Source: Pedobacter sp. BMA
Lineage (GTDB): Bacteria; Bacteroidota; Bacteroidia; Sphingobacteriales; Sphingobacteriaceae
Direction of reading: 5' to 3'
Length of the DNA stretch: 64,000 nucleotides
Assembly: GCF_001027745.1 (NCBI RefSeq)
Contig: NZ_LECU01000004.1
Coordinates: forward strand, 558,001 to 622,000
Below the pieces are notes generated by a model that saw only the letters and a program-made list of their open reading frames with translations, was not told the DNA's origin and searched no databases. The position numbers and the translations under genes were made by a program. Positions 36,776 to 45,644 of the stretch are shown piece after piece. Position 1 is the first letter of the stretch. Each line of letters begins with the position of its first letter.

Positions 36776-38089
36776 ATGAAAAAAAGATTTCTCTTTGCTC
36801 TGGCTATTTCTGGCCTGTGCTTTAGTGCTTCTGCACAGAAGGTACAGTTTACAGAATTTGATCTGGACAATGGCCTGCATGTCATTCTTCACCAGGATAA
36901 AACTGCACCCGTTGTTGCCGTTTCGGTGATGTACCATGTAGGCTCAAAGGACGAGGAAACAGAGCGTACAGGATTTGCACATTTCTTCGAACACCTACTG
37001 TTTGAAGGTTCCGACAATATCAAACGTGGTGAATTTATGAAGCTGGTGAGCAGTAATGGTGGGCAGAATAATGCCAATACATCACAAGACCGTACGTTTT
37101 ATTACGAAGTGTTTCCGTCCAACCAGCTGGAACTCGGATTATGGCTGGAAAGTGAAAGAATGCTACACCCGGTAATTAATGAAACTGGAGTTAAAACTCA
37201 GAATGAAGTCGTTAAAGAAGAAAAACGTCTTCGTATCGATAATTCACCTTACGGAAAATTCACAGAAAAAATCTTTTCACATTTATTTGATGGACATCCT
37301 TACCGTTGGCAGCCGATCGGTTCCATGGAACATTTAAATGCCGCCAAGCTAAATGAATTTATTGCTTTCTTTAAAAAATACTATGTTCCAAACAATGCAG
37401 TGCTAACCATTGCCGGCGATTTAGACGTAGACAAAACAAAATCACTTGTTAAATCATATTTTAATGAAGTACCTAAAGGTGCAGCGGTAGTTCGTAAAAC
37501 GTACACCTTACCTGAAATCACAAAAGAAATCATCGACACCGCTTACGATGCCAATATCCAGATTCCGGCAATTTTCGCTGCATACCGTGTTCCGGGAATG
37601 AAAAGTAGAGATAGTAAAATTTTAGGAATGATCAGTTCGATTCTATCAGGCGGTGGCAGTTCAAGATTAAGCACTAAGATGGTCGATGAAAAGAAAACGG
37701 CATTGCAGGTTGCCGCCTTTAATTACAGCCTTGAAGATTATGGTGCTTACATCACCCTCGCACTTCCAAACAAAAATACGCCACTAAATGATTTATTGAA
37801 AGATATTGATGAAGAGGTAGCTCGCTTGCAAACCGAATTAATAAGCGAAAGTGATTATAAAAAATTACAGAATAAATTCGAAAACGATTATGTAAGTGCA
37901 AACAGCAGAATGCTCGGCGTGGCCGAAAACCTTGCAGCAGGCTATACTTTCCATGATAAGGATACCAACGACATCAATAAAGAATTAGAGGTAATCCGAT
38001 CGATTACACGAGAGGAAATAAGAGACGTGGCTAAAAAATACCTGGGCAAAAACCAACGAGTTGTTTTGTATTACTTACCAAAGAAATAA
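36776..38089 (+). CDS. M16 zinc peptidase, active subunit
   Basis: A 437-residue exported protein (signal peptide ending SASAQ). The inverted zinc motif HFFEH (His69, Glu72, His73) and the downstream Glu region (NEVVKEEKRLRID, about 141-153) mark an active M16 metallopeptidase like PqqL/processing peptidase alpha-beta. The second half is the substrate-binding M16_C domain. It is followed after 31 bases by a second M16 protein that lacks the zinc motif; together they probably form a heterodimer in the periplasm that degrades peptides. Confidence 0.95.
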   Translation: MKKRFLFALAISGLCFSASAQKVQFTEFDLDNGLHVILHQDKTAPVVAVSVMYHVGSKDEETERTGFAHFFEHLLFEGSDNIKRGEFMKLVSSNGGQNNANTSQDRTFYYEVFPSNQLELGLWLESERMLHPVINETGVKTQNEVVKEEKRLRIDNSPYGKFTEKIFSHLFDGHPYRWQPIGSMEHLNAAKLNEFIAFFKKYYVPNNAVLTIAGDLDVDKTKSLVKSYFNEVPKGAAVVRKTYTLPEITKEIIDTAYDANIQIPAIFAAYRVPGMKSRDSKILGMISSILSGGGSSRLSTKMVDEKKTALQVAAFNYSLEDYGAYITLALPNKNTPLNDLLKDIDEEVARLQTELISESDYKKLQNKFENDYVSANSRMLGVAENLAAGYTFHDKDTNDINKELEVIRSITREEIRDVAKKYLGKNQRVVLYYLPKK

Positions 38090-38120
38090 GCGATCGCTTT
38101 TCATAACAATATTCAAAATC

Positions 38121-39545
38121 ATGAAAAAATTATTCATATTAGCCGCTGTTTCCTTATTGGCTCAAGGCATTTCAGCACAAACCATAAATCGCAGCCAAAA
38201 GCCGAAACCGGGCCCCGCGCCGGTAATTACCATCGGTGATCCGGCCATCTATAAATTAGCCAACGGAATTACCATTCTTGTTGTGGAAAATCACAAACTA
38301 CCGAAAGTTTCTGCAAGCTACAGCATAGATGCAGGCCCTATAACTGAAGGCAGCAAAGCCGGTGTGGTGAACCTGATGGGTAGCATGTTAAATGAAGGAA
38401 CAACATCAAAAACTAAAGCCCAGTTTGATGAGGCTGTAGATCAGCTTGGGGCAGATGTAAGTGCCGGTTCTAATGGAGGCTCTGCAACTGCATTAACGCG
38501 CTACTTTCCACAGGCATTTGCACTGATGGCAGAGAGTATCCGTCAACCAGCCTTTCCGGCCGGGTCATTTGAAAAACTGAAATCCCAAACGCTTACAGGC
38601 CTCAAGTCCAACGAAAAAAGTGCAAAGGCAATATCTGGCCGGGTAGTAAATGCACTGGCCTATGGAAAAAAACATCCAAACGGTGAGTTCGAAACAGAAG
38701 CTTCGATCACTGCCTTAACGCTGGCAGATGTGAAAGCAGCCTACGCAAAATACATTACACCCTCTCGCGGTTATCTTACTTTTGTTGGAGATATTAAACC
38801 TGAGGCTGCCAAAGCACTTGCTGAAAAAGCTTTCGGAGACTGGAAAGGAGCAACTTTGACTTTGCCTGTATTGGCAAAAGTCAGCAATCCTGCAAAAACA
38901 GAAGTTGATATTATCAACGTCAGCAATGCTGTACAGTCAGAAATTACGGTGGTTAACCTGATTGATTTGCCAATGAGCAACCCTGATTATTTCCCGGTCT
39001 TGCTTGCTAATCAGATTTTAGGAGGTGGTTCTGAATCCAGATTATTTAATAACTTACGTGAAAAACACGGCTTTACCTATGGCGCATACTCCAGTACTGG
39101 TGCAGGTCGTTTTCAGTCGAAATTCTCAGCCAATGCTGCTGTTAGAAATGAAAAGGTCGATAGTGCAGTGGTAGAGTTCCTACATGAAATCAATAGCATC
39201 AGAACAGAAAAAGTATCCGCTGAGGAGTTACAAAATGCTAAAAATTTATACAATGGTAGTTTTGCCCTGGGCCTTGAGAACCCCGCAAGAACAGCTGGTT
39301 TTGCCAGCAGCATCCTGATTAACAATTTACCGAAAGATTTTTATCGTACCTATCTGCAGAAATTAAATGCTGTTACCACTGATGATGTACTGAGAGTGGC
39401 AAAAAAATACTATAACCATGATAACACACGCGTAGTTATAGTCGGCAAAACGGATGCCTTTGAAGCTGGATTAAAGAAAGTCGGATTTTCGGTAAATCAG
39501 TTTGATAGTTTCGCTGCCCCAATAGCTGCTACTTCTAACCCTTAA
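38121..39545 (+). CDS. M16-family peptidase homologue, inactive partner subunit
   Basis: A 474-residue protein from MKKLFILAA; the open frame extends back to 38061 but the signal peptide (SLLAQGISAQ) shows the true start. The zinc motif is missing: where HxxEH is expected the sequence reads GVVNLMGSMLNEGT. The Arg/Tyr substrate pair of M16B proteins is kept (LREKHGFTYGAYSS). This is the pattern of the non-catalytic subunit in two-gene M16 enzymes. It lies directly after the active subunit and before the YiaA-like gene, with a shared terminator at 39975. Confidence 0.93.
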   Translation: MKKLFILAAVSLLAQGISAQTINRSQKPKPGPAPVITIGDPAIYKLANGITILVVENHKLPKVSASYSIDAGPITEGSKAGVVNLMGSMLNEGTTSKTKAQFDEAVDQLGADVSAGSNGGSATALTRYFPQAFALMAESIRQPAFPAGSFEKLKSQTLTGLKSNEKSAKAISGRVVNALAYGKKHPNGEFETEASITALTLADVKAAYAKYITPSRGYLTFVGDIKPEAAKALAEKAFGDWKGATLTLPVLAKVSNPAKTEVDIINVSNAVQSEITVVNLIDLPMSNPDYFPVLLANQILGGGSESRLFNNLREKHGFTYGAYSSTGAGRFQSKFSANAAVRNEKVDSAVVEFLHEINSIRTEKVSAEELQNAKNLYNGSFALGLENPARTAGFASSILINNLPKDFYRTYLQKLNAVTTDDVLRVAKKYYNHDNTRVVIVGKTDAFEAGLKKVGFSVNQFDSFAAPIAATSNP

Positions 39546-39560
39546 ATTAAACTCTAAACA

Positions 39561-39968
39561 ATGAATCAAAAACCATCAAATGCATTCATGGCAGCTGCCT
39601 GGATTGCATTAGGCATCGGGATGATTGGCTTTATCGTAGGCCTTTGGCGTTCCGAAATGCTACTTAACGAAAAAGGATATTATTTTACTGTGCTAATGTT
39701 TGGCCTTTTTGCTGTAATATCATTGCAGAAAGCTGTACGCGACAGAATCGAAGGGATTCCAGTAACCGAAATCTATTACGGCTTGAGTTGGTTTTCCACC
39801 TTGTTAACAATTACCTTACTCATTATCGGCTTGTGGAACGCCATGCTGCTCCCAAGCGAAAAGGGATTTTATGCTTTTGCATTTTTACTGGCCATTTTTG
39901 GCGCCATTATTGTGCAAAAAAACACAAGAGATAGTCAGAATATCAATAAAAACAGAGACTTAAATTAA
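39561..39968 (+). CDS. YiaA/YiaB-family inner membrane protein
   Basis: A 135-residue protein with four spans (about 10-28, 40-57, 75-95, 101-119) arranged as two YiaAB repeats: GIGMIGFIVGLWRSEMLLNEKGYYF and the matching GLWNAMLLPSEKGFYAF. The family has two tandem copies of this unit and no known function. It lies 15 bases after the M16 gene and is likely to be on the same mRNA. The internal repeat is seen directly. Confidence 0.9.
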   Translation: MNQKPSNAFMAAAWIALGIGMIGFIVGLWRSEMLLNEKGYYFTVLMFGLFAVISLQKAVRDRIEGIPVTEIYYGLSWFSTLLTITLLIIGLWNAMLLPSEKGFYAFAFLLAIFGAIIVQKNTRDSQNINKNRDLN

Positions 39969-39974
39969 CTTCAG

Positions 39975-40000
39975 AAAAGCAGCCATAACAGGCTGCTTTT
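39975..40000 (+). terminator. Terminator after the M16-YiaA genes
   Basis: AAAAGCAGCC pairs perfectly with GGCTGCTTTT around ATAACA and continues into T's. Confidence 0.85.
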
Positions 40001-40097
40001 TTAACTTCCTCCTCAATTCAAATAATGCCATGATGATTGGCCTTTAAGTAATTGAAATCTTTTCTATATTTTAGTATCCCTTACGGAAAAGAGAACC

Positions 40098-40793
40098 ATG
40101 TCAGAAAAAATTATTATAGGTGTAACAGACTGCAGCAAATTTTCGATTTACCGCGACTGGGTGATGGCATACAACGATGATGTTGAGGTGATCCAGCTCG
40201 GGTACAAACTAAATAATTTTGATGAAATCACCAGATGCCAGGGCATTGTACTTACCGGCGGGGAAGACGTTCATCCACGATTCTATAACTTACCAGAATA
40301 CTATCATTACTGCTATGAGGGTGATATAGATGAAAAACGTGATGAGTTCGAATTCAAAGTACTGGAATTCACCGAAGCTAATAACATACCCCTGTTGGGC
40401 ATTTGCCGGGGAATTCAGGTAGGAAATGTTTTCTTTGGCGGTACGCTTATTCCCGATATCCCAAGCTGGGGGAAATTCGACCACTCAAAAATGCCCGATA
40501 AAAGCGACCGTTACCATGAAATCATTGTCAATCCATCTTCCTGGTTAAGCACCATTGTAAATACCGACAGGGGCCTTGTAAACAGCAACCACCACCAAAG
40601 CACGGATAAAACGGGTAAAGGCCTGGTAGCGGCCGCAATATCTGCAGATGGCGTTGTTGAAGCAATGGAAAGGCTTCATCCGGATAACAAGTCCTTCCTG
40701 CTTTTCATACAATGGCATCCTGAGCGGTTAGATAAAAACTCTCCTTTTAGCAAAAATCTGCATGAAGCATTTATCCAGGCGATTATCGCCTAA
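40098..40793 (+). CDS. Class I glutamine amidotransferase-like gamma-glutamyl hydrolase
   Basis: A 231-residue protein of the peptidase C26/PuuD-like family. The catalytic Cys sits in LLGICRGIQ (about 97-105) and the His in FIQWHPERLD near the C-terminus, with the conserved GIVLTGGEDVHP and SNHHQST between. It probably hydrolyses a gamma-glutamyl amide such as gamma-glutamyl-GABA, or a related small molecule. No amidotransferase partner domain is fused. It stands alone between two terminators, so the context gives no clue to the substrate. Confidence 0.9.
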   Translation: MSEKIIIGVTDCSKFSIYRDWVMAYNDDVEVIQLGYKLNNFDEITRCQGIVLTGGEDVHPRFYNLPEYYHYCYEGDIDEKRDEFEFKVLEFTEANNIPLLGICRGIQVGNVFFGGTLIPDIPSWGKFDHSKMPDKSDRYHEIIVNPSSWLSTIVNTDRGLVNSNHHQSTDKTGKGLVAAAISADGVVEAMERLHPDNKSFLLFIQWHPERLDKNSPFSKNLHEAFIQAIIA

Positions 40794-40904
40794 CAGCTAC
40801 AAGTCCCAATTTGAAAGGCAACCAAATCAAAACAATCTGAATTGAAATCTTTTTAATAAATTGCAGGTTAATACTTACCCGGTCTTTCCGCAGTTTAAAA
40901 AATA

Positions 40905-42854
40905 ATGAAGAAATTAATCCTGATGATTAGCTTCTGCATCGCAGTAGCTAATTTATATGCCCAAAACATAGTAAGTGAACCAGAAATCGGTGATACCGAA
41001 AGTACAGTATCTCAAACCCCGGTTGCCATAATTCCGGAACCTGTATCTTTGATGAAAAAGACAGGTACATTTACCTTACCCGAAAACGTAATCATCCAGG
41101 CGGTCAAAAGTGCCGAACTTAAACAAAGTATCACCTTCTTATCCGACCGCATAGGTACATCAACGGGAAAATTCGTCAGTGTCGTAAATAATGCTACACA
41201 TCCCACAATTAAACTGATTCTTAACAGCCAGGCCGATCCACAATTGGGAAATGAGGGCTATAAGCTTAATGTTAACCCTACACAAATAGTCATAACAGCA
41301 AATAAACCTGCAGGGATATTCTGGGGAGCACAATCCTTAATACAACTTTTCCCCATTGAAATAGAAAGCAAAGAGCTGATCGACAACCGGAAATGGAGGT
41401 TACCCTGCGTTGATGTGGTGGATTATCCCAAACTGGGCTGGAGAGGCCTGATGTTCGATGTGGCACGCCACTTTTTTACCAAAGATGAAGTGAAAAGATT
41501 CATCGATGATATGGTCCGTTATAAATTTAACCTGTTACACCTGCACTTAGCAGATGATGAAGGCTGGAGAATCGAAATTAAAGGCTTACCAAAGCTTACT
41601 GAAGTAGGCGCATGGAGTGTAAAAAAGGTAGGCACTTTCGGCGATTTCGTTCCGCCAACGGCCGATGAACCTCGTACCTACGGTGGATTCTATACTCAGG
41701 ACGATATTAAAGAACTGGTACAATATGCTCAGGAACGTTTCGTAAATATCCTTCCCGAAATTGATGTACCCGGACACAGCTTAGCAATAATCGCATCTTA
41801 CCCTGAACTTTCCTGCACACCTGATGCAGTAAATTATAAGGTACGTTCAGGGGAAAAAATTATGGACTGGAGCCGTGGCGCTCCTCCAATTGCCTTGGTT
41901 GATAATACACTCTGCCCCGCAAATGAAAAAGTATATAATTTTCTCGACACCGTAATCACGCAAATTGCTCAACTTTTCCCCTTTGATTATATTCACATGG
42001 GAGGAGATGAAGCTTCCCATAATTTCTGGGAAAAGAACGATCAGGTAAAAGCATTAATGCAACGTGAAAACTTAAAAACCATCCCTCAGGTGCAGGCTTA
42101 TTTCGAAAAAAGAGTAGAGCAGATTGTAATGGCTAAGGGCAAGAAGTTTATGGGCTGGGATGAAATCCTCGATGGTGGTGTATCTCCAACGGCCGCAGTG
42201 ATGAGTTGGAGAGGAATGAAATATGGAATTCAGGCAGCTAATGACAAACACAACGTTGTGATGAGCCCAACAGAATTTGCCTACCTGGATTACATGCAGG
42301 CTGATGTAGTTACCGAACCGCGCGTATATGCTTCCCTAAGACTAAATAAAGCATATCAATTTAATCCCGTTCCGGCAAGCGTAAATGCACAATATGTAAT
42401 AGGTGGACAGGCGAACCTGTGGACAGAACAGATCTTTAATTTCCGCCAGGTACAATATATGCTTTGGCCTCGTGCTTTTGCCATTTCTGAATCAGTATGG
42501 AGCCCAATCGAAAAGAAAAACTGGACAAACTTCGTACAGCGTACAGAGGAACATTTCAAACGATTAGACTTGGCAGAAACTAAATATTCTCCTGCCATTT
42601 ACGACCCAATGATTAGTGTAAAAAGGTCTCCAGACAAGCAATTGATGATCGAACTTACACCGGAAATTGACGGGCTGGATATTTATTACAGTTTCGACAA
42701 TTCTACTCCCGATCGCTTTTATCCCAAATATACTGCCGCAATTGTCCCGCCAAAAGACGCAAGCATTTTAAGGATAATCACTTATAAGGGCAAACAACCA
42801 GCGGGCAGGCTGATTAGTATTCCGGTAACTGATTTACAAAAAAGATCAAGATAA
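40905..42854 (+). CDS. Beta-N-acetylhexosaminidase, GH20
   Basis: A 649-residue exported enzyme (signal peptide ANLYAQ). Order: an N-terminal GH20b domain (about 40-160), the catalytic barrel (LGWRGLMFDVARHFF, LHLHLADDEGWRIEIKGLPKL) with the catalytic pair Asp368-Glu369 in YIHMGGDEAS, and a C-terminal chitobiase-type domain (DGLDIYYSFDNSTPDRFY). It removes terminal GlcNAc or GalNAc from glycans or chitooligosaccharides. With the GH18 chitinase at 25909 it would allow chitin or N-glycan breakdown. It overlaps the next gene by one base. Confidence 0.95.
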   Translation: MKKLILMISFCIAVANLYAQNIVSEPEIGDTESTVSQTPVAIIPEPVSLMKKTGTFTLPENVIIQAVKSAELKQSITFLSDRIGTSTGKFVSVVNNATHPTIKLILNSQADPQLGNEGYKLNVNPTQIVITANKPAGIFWGAQSLIQLFPIEIESKELIDNRKWRLPCVDVVDYPKLGWRGLMFDVARHFFTKDEVKRFIDDMVRYKFNLLHLHLADDEGWRIEIKGLPKLTEVGAWSVKKVGTFGDFVPPTADEPRTYGGFYTQDDIKELVQYAQERFVNILPEIDVPGHSLAIIASYPELSCTPDAVNYKVRSGEKIMDWSRGAPPIALVDNTLCPANEKVYNFLDTVITQIAQLFPFDYIHMGGDEASHNFWEKNDQVKALMQRENLKTIPQVQAYFEKRVEQIVMAKGKKFMGWDEILDGGVSPTAAVMSWRGMKYGIQAANDKHNVVMSPTEFAYLDYMQADVVTEPRVYASLRLNKAYQFNPVPASVNAQYVIGGQANLWTEQIFNFRQVQYMLWPRAFAISESVWSPIEKKNWTNFVQRTEEHFKRLDLAETKYSPAIYDPMISVKRSPDKQLMIELTPEIDGLDIYYSFDNSTPDRFYPKYTAAIVPPKDASILRIITYKGKQPAGRLISIPVTDLQKRSR

Positions 42855-43324
42855 TGGGAAAGGAAATAGAAAGAAAATTCCTTTTAAATCCCTCAGAATG
42901 GGAAAAATTAAGCAAGCCAGAAGGTAAACATTTAAGACAAGGTTACATTTTAACCAATCCTGACAAAACGATTAGAGTAAGAGTGGCAGACTCAAAAGGA
43001 TGGTTAACCATTAAAGGCATTTCAATAGGTGCCTCCCGGTTGGAATATGAATATGAAGTTCCTTTGCAGGAAGCCCTCGAATTACTGGATCATTTTTCCG
43101 ATCAGGAACTTGAAAAAATCCGTTATGAAATTGTTCACGAAGAAAAGCTATGGGAAATTGATGTTTTTCTCGGTGATAACAGCGGGTTGATCGTGGCTGA
43201 AATAGAACTGTCTTCAGAGGATGAATACTTTGATTTACCCATCTGGATTGATAAAGAAGTTACACACGAACAAAAATACTTCAATTCAAACTTAACCCAG
43301 AATCCTTTCAAAAACTGGCCCTGA
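42854..43324 (+). CDS. CYTH-domain protein (triphosphate tunnel metalloenzyme)
   Basis: A 156-residue protein with the CYTH signature EIERKFLL at its N-terminus, paired basic strands (TIRVRVADSKGWLTIKG) and acidic strands (EYEYEVPLQEAL, WEIDVFLGDNSGLIVAEIELSSE). Such tunnel enzymes hydrolyse triphosphates (inorganic triphosphate, thiamine triphosphate) or, in some, make cAMP. The short single-domain form in bacteria is most often a triphosphatase. Its start overlaps the hexosaminidase stop as TAATG, so translation may be coupled. Confidence 0.92.
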   Translation: MGKEIERKFLLNPSEWEKLSKPEGKHLRQGYILTNPDKTIRVRVADSKGWLTIKGISIGASRLEYEYEVPLQEALELLDHFSDQELEKIRYEIVHEEKLWEIDVFLGDNSGLIVAEIELSSEDEYFDLPIWIDKEVTHEQKYFNSNLTQNPFKNWP

Positions 43325-43377
43325 AAATTCAATAATTCAGCCATTCCATCACTCATTAATCCAACACTACACCCTAA

Positions 43378-43410
43378 CAAAAAATGCAACCTTTAAGGTT
43401 GCATTTTTTG
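43378..43410. terminator. Bidirectional terminator between the CYTH and FKBP genes
   Basis: ATGCAACCT and AGGTTGCAT form a perfect 9-bp stem extended by A/T runs on both sides. Confidence 0.85.
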
Positions 43411-43433
43411 TTGCTAAACACGTTCGTGTAAAG

Positions 43434-44405
43434 CTATTTGCTTAGCGGCAAACTACCAACCGGCTTAATAATTCTTTTCAGTTCAACGTCAAATACCAAA
43501 GGGGTAAATGGATTAAATGGCCCTCCACCGTTTTCGCCAAAAGCCAGTTTCGATGGCAGAATCATCTTTATCTTACCACCAACACCAATCAGCTGAATCC
43601 CCTGGATTACCCCCTGAGGGAGCTGTCCCAAAGGCAAATTACGTGGAATATACTGAACGCTTTCAGAGAATATACCTGCATCCTTCGCAATTCGCGCATC
43701 CGAAGTATCGAATACGTTTAATTTTCCGTCAGACTTTTTATTAGTAAACTGGCCCGTGTAGTCCATTACTACTGTATCAGTTAAACTTGCTCTTTCACTA
43801 TTACCCGGACGCTCAATAATATAATTTAATCCAGATGGAGCCGTAGTCACCTTCAGATTATTCTCATCAATGTATTTCTTAATCTTAGCTGGCTCAACTA
43901 CTTTATTTTTCTCATTTAAGGCCTTATATTCTGCCTCAAAAAACAATCTTTTCTTTGCATCAAAAATCGAATCAACATCATTTCCCTTGTGTAACACCTT
44001 CTCAATTTTGATAGTAAAAGTGGCAATCTTGGATTTTAAATTCTTTGGATTCGGGGTACCTGAATATTTTTCCATCGAATCAAGATTAAGTTTAAAAACA
44101 GCACTGTCCCCCTCTCCTAATAGTTTTAATCCGGAAGTTAAATCGCCTGGAAACATTGATTTTGTAATCGCAAAAAAAGCAGGCCGTTCATTATCATAGG
44201 TATTAACCATTACCGAATCAGGGTTGGTAGTCGTTTCAACAGTTTCAACACCGTTTAACTTTACGTAGTCTCCTTCCTGAATTTTTGGTTTTCCTTCACT
44301 GCTATAGATCTTGTAGGTCATCCCACCTTCACCCTTTTCGAATTTATTGCATGCTGCAAGTCCCAATGTCACTGCAAATGCAACAACTAATACTTTTCCT
44401 TTCAT
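43434..44405 (-). CDS. Lipoprotein FKBP-type peptidyl-prolyl isomerase
   Basis: A 323-residue lipoprotein (lipobox GLAACN). The C-terminal FKBP domain (about 195-312) keeps the usual parts: DTVVMDYTGQF, VFDTSDARI, VIQGIQLIGVGGKIKMILPSKLAFGE and PFTPLVFDVELKRI. Residues 28-140 look like a second, degenerate FKBP domain (MTYKIYSSEG, EGDYVKLNGVET, TSGLKLLGEGDSAVFKLNLD, TFTIKIEKVL). It speeds proline isomerisation in the periplasm or outer membrane. A paralogue lies at 44619. A terminator and a -7 box (44482-44489) lie between them, so it is a separate unit. Confidence 0.9.
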   Translation of the reverse strand: MKGKVLVVAFAVTLGLAACNKFEKGEGGMTYKIYSSEGKPKIQEGDYVKLNGVETVETTTNPDSVMVNTYDNERPAFFAITKSMFPGDLTSGLKLLGEGDSAVFKLNLDSMEKYSGTPNPKNLKSKIATFTIKIEKVLHKGNDVDSIFDAKKRLFFEAEYKALNEKNKVVEPAKIKKYIDENNLKVTTAPSGLNYIIERPGNSERASLTDTVVMDYTGQFTNKKSDGKLNVFDTSDARIAKDAGIFSESVQYIPRNLPLGQLPQGVIQGIQLIGVGGKIKMILPSKLAFGENGGGPFNPFTPLVFDVELKRIIKPVGSLPLSK

Positions 44406-44481
44406 TTTTAATGTTGTTATTTAACCCTAAGCGATTGCTCCATCAACTTATTGGTTAAAGCCCGATATGATTTGATCGGTA

Positions 44482-44489
44482 CAAAGATA
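44482..44489 (-). promoter_or_regulatory. Putative -7 box (TATCTTTG) of the first FKBP gene
   Basis: An exact TAnnTTTG match 76 bases before the ATG at 44405, downstream of the terminator that ends the previous transcript. Confidence 0.42.
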
Positions 44490-44568
44490 TGCGATAATAT
44501 GTTAAAAAGCAGAAACACAAATCATCAAAGCACAATTCCAATGTAAAACTATAGAACTCCCTTACACA

Positions 44569-44602
44569 AAAAAGTCCCGCCTATTGCTAGGCAGGACTTT
44601 CT
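44569..44602 (-). terminator. Terminator of the nrnA-FKBP unit
   Basis: AAAGTCC-GCCTA and TAGGC-GGACTTT pair around TTGC with one mismatch. The minus-strand 3' side is T-rich. Confidence 0.75.
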
Positions 44603-44618
44603 AAAACATTAAGAATTA

Positions 44619-45605
44619 TTATTTCTTAACCGGGGCTGTAGCAACAGGGGCTGCACCAGCTTTTGGCTTGATAATATCTTTAATTTCAAGATCAAATACA
44701 ATTGGGCTGTTCGGCATAATTCCCGCCTGTGGAGCACCTTGCTCACCATAACCTAATTTAGATGGAATAATAACTTTAATTTTTCCACCTTTACCAATCA
44801 TTTGTAAAGCCTCATCAAAACCTGGTACTGTTTGTCCTAAAGCCATTTTCTGTGGGCCGTATGGTTTACCTGGTCTTGTATTACCTTCTTTTTTATCTAA
44901 TTTCTCATCGCTGGTATCAAAAATTTTGTAAATACCATTCTTGCCCTTTTTAGTAACGCGACCTGTATAGTCAACTAAAATCGTATCACCAGCCACAGCT
45001 TTTTCTGCAGAACCTGGCTTCTCAATAACATAGCTTAAACCACTTGGCGTAGTTTTAACATCTAACTTATTATCTTCAATAAAAGCTTTGATTTTTGCAG
45101 GTTCAGCAGCTTTTTGTTTTTCAGCTCTTTCTTTGAAATCTGCCTGGAAAAACTCAGTTGCTCTCTTCTGGAAAGTTGAATCTGCCTCACCAGCATTTTT
45201 CTTGAATACTTTTTCGATTTTAACGGTAAAAGTGATGTATTTATCGTTTTTGAACTGCTCTGGCTTTGGTTGTTTGCTTTGAGCAGCCATCGTATCTAAA
45301 TTCACTTTAAATGTAGCACTGTCGCCTTCTCCGAATAATGTAAGTACATCATTCATGTCACCAGCATACATTTTCTTTTGCGCAGGAAATACTGCAGGCA
45401 TTTCGCTATCATAAGTACTTGATAAAACTGAATCTTTATCGTTGGTTTGAACAAAGTTCATTTTAACGATATCGCCTTCTTTGATTTTTTCTTTACCATC
45501 AGAATGATGAATGGTGTACAATAAGCCCCCGGCACCCTTTTTCTCCTTGTTACATGCTGCTAAACCTAGAGTTGCAGCTGCTAGAATAATTATTCCTTTT
45601 TTCAT
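44619..45605 (-). CDS. Lipoprotein FKBP-type peptidyl-prolyl isomerase, paralogue
   Basis: A 328-residue lipoprotein (GLAACN) with the same two-part design as the neighbouring gene: a degenerate FKBP-like segment (LLYTIHHSDG, EGDIVKMNFVQTN, MNDVLTLFGEGDSATFKVNLD) and a C-terminal active-type domain (DTILVDYTGRV, GFDEALQMIGKGGKIKVIIPSKLGYGE, NSPIVFDLEIKDI). The tail is Ala/Pro/Lys-rich. It lies 39 bases downstream of the DHH phosphoesterase gene and probably shares its mRNA. Confidence 0.9.
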   Translation of the reverse strand: MKKGIIILAAATLGLAACNKEKKGAGGLLYTIHHSDGKEKIKEGDIVKMNFVQTNDKDSVLSSTYDSEMPAVFPAQKKMYAGDMNDVLTLFGEGDSATFKVNLDTMAAQSKQPKPEQFKNDKYITFTVKIEKVFKKNAGEADSTFQKRATEFFQADFKERAEKQKAAEPAKIKAFIEDNKLDVKTTPSGLSYVIEKPGSAEKAVAGDTILVDYTGRVTKKGKNGIYKIFDTSDEKLDKKEGNTRPGKPYGPQKMALGQTVPGFDEALQMIGKGGKIKVIIPSKLGYGEQGAPQAGIMPNSPIVFDLEIKDIIKPKAGAAPVATAPVKK

Positions 45606-45644
45606 TTAATTTATGTTGACTTTTTAAAGTTTTGATTTGTAATG

